Of a stretch of DNA of 6,978 nucleotides, positions 5,139 to 6,978 are shown piece by piece. The position numbers and the translations under genes are program-made. The stretch is taken from positions 1-6,978 of the forward strand of contig JASLZV010000095.1 in NCBI GenBank assembly GCA_030754715.1, given 5' to 3'. Within the stretch, counting starts at the first letter, position 1, and each line of letters starts with the position of its first letter. The notes beneath the pieces were generated by a model. It was not told the origin of the DNA. It did not search any database and saw only the letters and a list, made by a program, of their open reading frames with translations. The DNA is from Phycisphaerae bacterium. Lineage in GTDB: Bacteria; Planctomycetota; Phycisphaerae; SM23-33.

Positions 5139-6035
5139 ATGACAGCCCCTGCCGACCCGACGCTGGAGATTTACTTCGGAGACAGCCTGCCGATCCTGCG
5201 TGGGTTCCCGGACGAGGCGTTCGACCTGATCTATATCGATCCGCCTTTCAACACTGGCAAAACACAGGCGAGACTTCAGACTCGGACCGTTCGTGACGCA
5301 AATGGGGACCGGACCGGATTCAAGGGCCGGCGCTACAGGACCGTTCGCGTCGGAACCAAAGCATTCGCCGACAATTTCGATGACTTCTTGGGATTCATCG
5401 AGCCGCGATTGCAGGAGGCCCGCCGATTGCTGAAGCCCAATGGCAGTTTCTTTCTCCACCTTGACTGTCGTGAGGTCCACTACTGCAAGGTGCTTCTCGA
5501 CGGCGTCTTCGGGCGAGAATCCTTCATGAACGAGATTATCTGGGCCTACGATTACGGGGCTCGCAGCAAGACAAAGTGGCCTACAAAGCACGATAATATT
5601 CTCTGGTACGCCAAAGACCCGATCAACTACACGTATCGCTACGATGATATTGACCGCATCCCGTACCTTGCCCCAGGTCTTGTGACAAAGGAAAAGGCCA
5701 GGCGGGGCAAAACACCTACCGACACGTGGTGGCACACCATCGTCAGCCCCACAGGCAAGGAAAAAACCGGCTACCCGACACAGAAACCCTTGGGGATCAT
5801 CAATCGCATTGTCCGCGTTCATAGCAATCCGGGTGATCGAATCCTCGACTTCTTTGCCGGCAGCGGGACCATCGGGGAGGCCGCGATCCGCAGCGGGAGG
5901 AGCGCCGTTCTTATTGACTCGAGCGCCGAAGCGATGCGGGTAATGGCCGAGCGACTTGCCTTTGCCCGGCCAGTCTTCCACGGCTACAAGCCGGCCCCCC
6001 GGGACGTGCCGCAGCCGAGCCCGCTCTGGCCCTGA
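5139..6035 (+). CDS. Solitary DNA methyltransferase, N4/N6 (DPPF) family, probably N6-adenine
   Basis: Transfers a methyl group from S-adenosylmethionine to a base in DNA. The 298-residue protein has the beta-class order. Catalytic motif IV, DLIYIDPPFNTG, is near the N-terminus (DPPF at 34-37). A variable middle part (~45-205) includes LDCREVHYCKVLLD and a W/Y/K-rich stretch ending in TWWHTIVSPTG. Then comes GYPTQKP (~211-217) and the SAM-binding motif ILDFFAGSGTIGEAA (FAGSG at 239-243), with VLID (D260) as likely motif II. DPPF rather than SPPY favours N6-adenine. No restriction enzyme, Res or specificity subunit is adjacent, so it is an orphan in this window. An upstream TTG at 5103 would add 12 poorly conserved residues and overlaps the candidate promoter; ATG 5139 is preferred. 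Recognition site unknown. GC3 looks lower than in truA, hinting at transfer. Confidence 0.9.
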   Translation: MTAPADPTLEIYFGDSLPILRGFPDEAFDLIYIDPPFNTGKTQARLQTRTVRDANGDRTGFKGRRYRTVRVGTKAFADNFDDFLGFIEPRLQEARRLLKPNGSFFLHLDCREVHYCKVLLDGVFGRESFMNEIIWAYDYGARSKTKWPTKHDNILWYAKDPINYTYRYDDIDRIPYLAPGLVTKEKARRGKTPTDTWWHTIVSPTGKEKTGYPTQKPLGIINRIVRVHSNPGDRILDFFAGSGTIGEAAIRSGRSAVLIDSSAEAMRVMAERLAFARPVFHGYKPAPRDVPQPSPLWP

Positions 6036-6139
6036 TATTGCATGACGTTGTTGCGTAGGCAAACATGGCTTTTTGGCCAATCTGTCGATAGAGCGGAATT
6101 GTTGGCAGACCGCACCGAACTGTCTGTCTTGCCCGGGCG
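6036..6139. other. Intergenic gap between convergent methyltransferase and aldo/keto reductase genes
   Basis: This 104-bp stretch separates the two 3' ends. It holds a weak inverted repeat, CAGAC (6106-6110) with GTCTG (6122-6126), and a TGGC-TTTTTG-GCCA motif near 6066-6079. Neither has the stem plus T-run of a convincing terminator. No small gene was seen. Confidence 0.4.
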
Positions 6140-6978
6140 CTAGGAGGGTTTTTCCATCCGGGAGTCGGACTCCCAGAAATCGGCGTTGATCCCGATGCGG
6201 GCCTTGACCGGTTCGGCCGCCGCCGTCAGGGCTTCGATTACATCGTCGGCCAGTTCCACCTCGCCCCCCTGGGCGTTTTGCCGCGCCTGGCGGGCGTTGC
6301 GAGCGCCGGCAATCGCCGAGACCACACCATCCCGCCTCAGCAGCCACGCCAGCGAGGCCTCGCCCATCGTCACGCCGGCCGAGTCGCAAATCCGGCGAAT
6401 TGCCGCAATGGCTTCAAACGTCTCGGCCTCGCAACCGTCCTCGCCGTGGCGCGTGTGCGGGCGCCCGCTCGAAAACAGCCGCATCCGCGCACGCTCCGGC
6501 GGCACGTCATCCGCGCTGGCGAACTTGCCGGTCAGCAGGCCCTGGCACAGCGGGCTGTAGCACAGAATGCTCAGGTGCTTTTCCACGCACCGCGGCTGCA
6601 CTTCGTGTTCGATGGCACGCCACAGTAAACTGTAGCACAACTGGTTGCTTTCAAGCGGACCGTCCGGCGGCAGGTCCGCCAGGTAACTTGCACCGAAGTT
6701 CGACACCCCCGCCGCCCGAATCTTGCCCGCAGCCTTCAACTCCTCCAACGCGCCGGTCGCCTCGGCCATGTTCAGGCCCGGGCTCGGCCAGTGGATCTGG
6801 TACAGGTCGATGTGATCGCTCCCCAGCCGCCTCAAACTCGCCTCGCAACTGGCTCTAATCCGCTCGGCTGCCCGCTCGCCGGCGGGGATGCCTGTTTTCG
6901 TCCCCACCTTGGAGGCGATGATCACCTCCTTTCGTCGTTTGTCCAGGGCCCGCGCGAGAATCTCCTCCGACTCGCCTC
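6140..6978 (-). CDS. Aldo/keto reductase, N-terminus outside window
   Basis: NAD(P)H-dependent oxidoreductase of the aldo/keto reductase superfamily. About 278 residues are visible, and the frame is open to the right edge. The sequence before the apparent GTG start at 6925 still reads GESEEILARALDKRRKE, a normal family segment, so that GTG is internal and the gene begins outside. EVIIASKVG holds the conserved active-site lysine and IDLYQIHWP the conserved histidine. GVSNF, then SPLCQGLLTGK, and IAGARNARQARQNA (cofactor-phosphate-binding region) follow in normal order, with FWESDSRM near the end as in IolS/YhdN-like members. The catalytic aspartate and tyrosine would lie upstream. Substrate cannot be inferred. 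It converges on the methyltransferase gene with a 104-bp gap. Confidence 0.9.
   Translation of the reverse strand, partial: GESEEILARALDKRRKEVIIASKVGTKTGIPAGERAAERIRASCEASLRRLGSDHIDLYQIHWPSPGLNMAEATGALEELKAAGKIRAAGVSNFGASYLADLPPDGPLESNQLCYSLLWRAIEHEVQPRCVEKHLSILCYSPLCQGLLTGKFASADDVPPERARMRLFSSGRPHTRHGEDGCEAETFEAIAAIRRICDSAGVTMGEASLAWLLRRDGVVSAIAGARNARQARQNAQGGEVELADDVIEALTAAAEPVKARIGINADFWESDSRMEKPS
6160..6174. repeat. Short hairpin at the 3' end of the aldo/keto reductase gene
   Basis: GGGAGTC, G, GACTCCC: seven-base arms around one base (six paired plus a three-base loop in RNA). It lies in codons for W-E-S-D-S-R just before the reductase stop. There is no adjacent T-run on either strand; at most it could stabilise a 3' end. 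Confidence 0.35.

Noticed and set aside
5284..5347. Direct repeat GGACCGTTCG, two copies 54 bases apart in the methyltransferase gene
   Set aside because: Each copy encodes a T-V-R motif; the second is within a segment I recall as conserved in the family, so this looks like coding chance.
5049..6389. 446-codon open frame on the minus strand opposite the methyltransferase
   Set aside because: It is antisense to a gene with all family motifs, runs on into the reductase 3' end in another frame, and shows no recognisable domain; long antisense frames are common in GC-rich DNA.
6920..6933. A 16S rRNA 3' fragment
   Set aside because: The match is only 14 bases and lies inside a conserved coding block of the aldo/keto reductase.
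1..6978. CRISPR array, insertion sequence, prophage or toxin-antitoxin pair
   Set aside because: No regularly spaced repeats, transposase, integrase or small paired genes were seen on either strand.

Overview
This is a GC-rich bacterial segment (roughly 60-65% G+C by eye) carrying mostly housekeeping and central-metabolism genes. Most starts have no clear Shine-Dalgarno sequence. Together with the gene mix (GH35-type beta-galactosidase, alanine racemase, monofunctional Asd, solitary DNA methyltransferase, IolS-like aldo/keto reductase), this would fit an environmental bacterium such as a member of the Planctomycetota or a related lineage. No marker here fixes the taxon, so that is a weak inference.

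Layout, left to right. (i) 1-1254 (+): the C-terminal ~417 codons of a GH35-type beta-galactosidase, with three beta-sandwich segments; the catalytic barrel lies to the left of the window. (ii) 1256-1770 (-): a gene wreck. The first 34 codons of threonine 3-dehydrogenase (tdh), with an intact ribosome binding site, are joined out of frame to the last ~138 codons of 2-amino-3-ketobutyrate CoA ligase (kbl). This looks like one deletion through an ancestral tdh-kbl threonine-catabolic operon. (iii) 1856-2992 (-): alanine racemase (alr), reading toward the wreck. (iv) 2993-3148: a divergent control region with an extended -10 promoter for asd, a wide inverted repeat and a C9 tract. (v) 3149-4156 (+): aspartate-semialdehyde dehydrogenase (asd), followed after 40 bp by (vi) 4197-5015 (+): tRNA pseudouridine synthase truA. 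(vii) 5139-6035 (+): a solitary beta-type N6-adenine (N4/N6 family) DNA methyltransferase, preceded by a palindrome and a possible leaderless promoter. (viii) 6140-6978 (-): an aldo/keto reductase whose N-terminus lies beyond the right edge.

How the genes relate. The divergent pair alr/asd both feed peptidoglycan stem-peptide synthesis (D-alanine, and diaminopimelate via aspartate semialdehyde), so a shared control region makes sense. Asd also supplies the threonine branch, while the broken tdh/kbl pair would have degraded threonine to glycine and acetyl-CoA. The methyltransferase has no restriction partner in view and a lower GC3 than its neighbours where sampled.

I found no convincing new multi-gene system. 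The strongest unusual observation is the tdh-kbl deletion scar; the rest are small-scale sequence signals.
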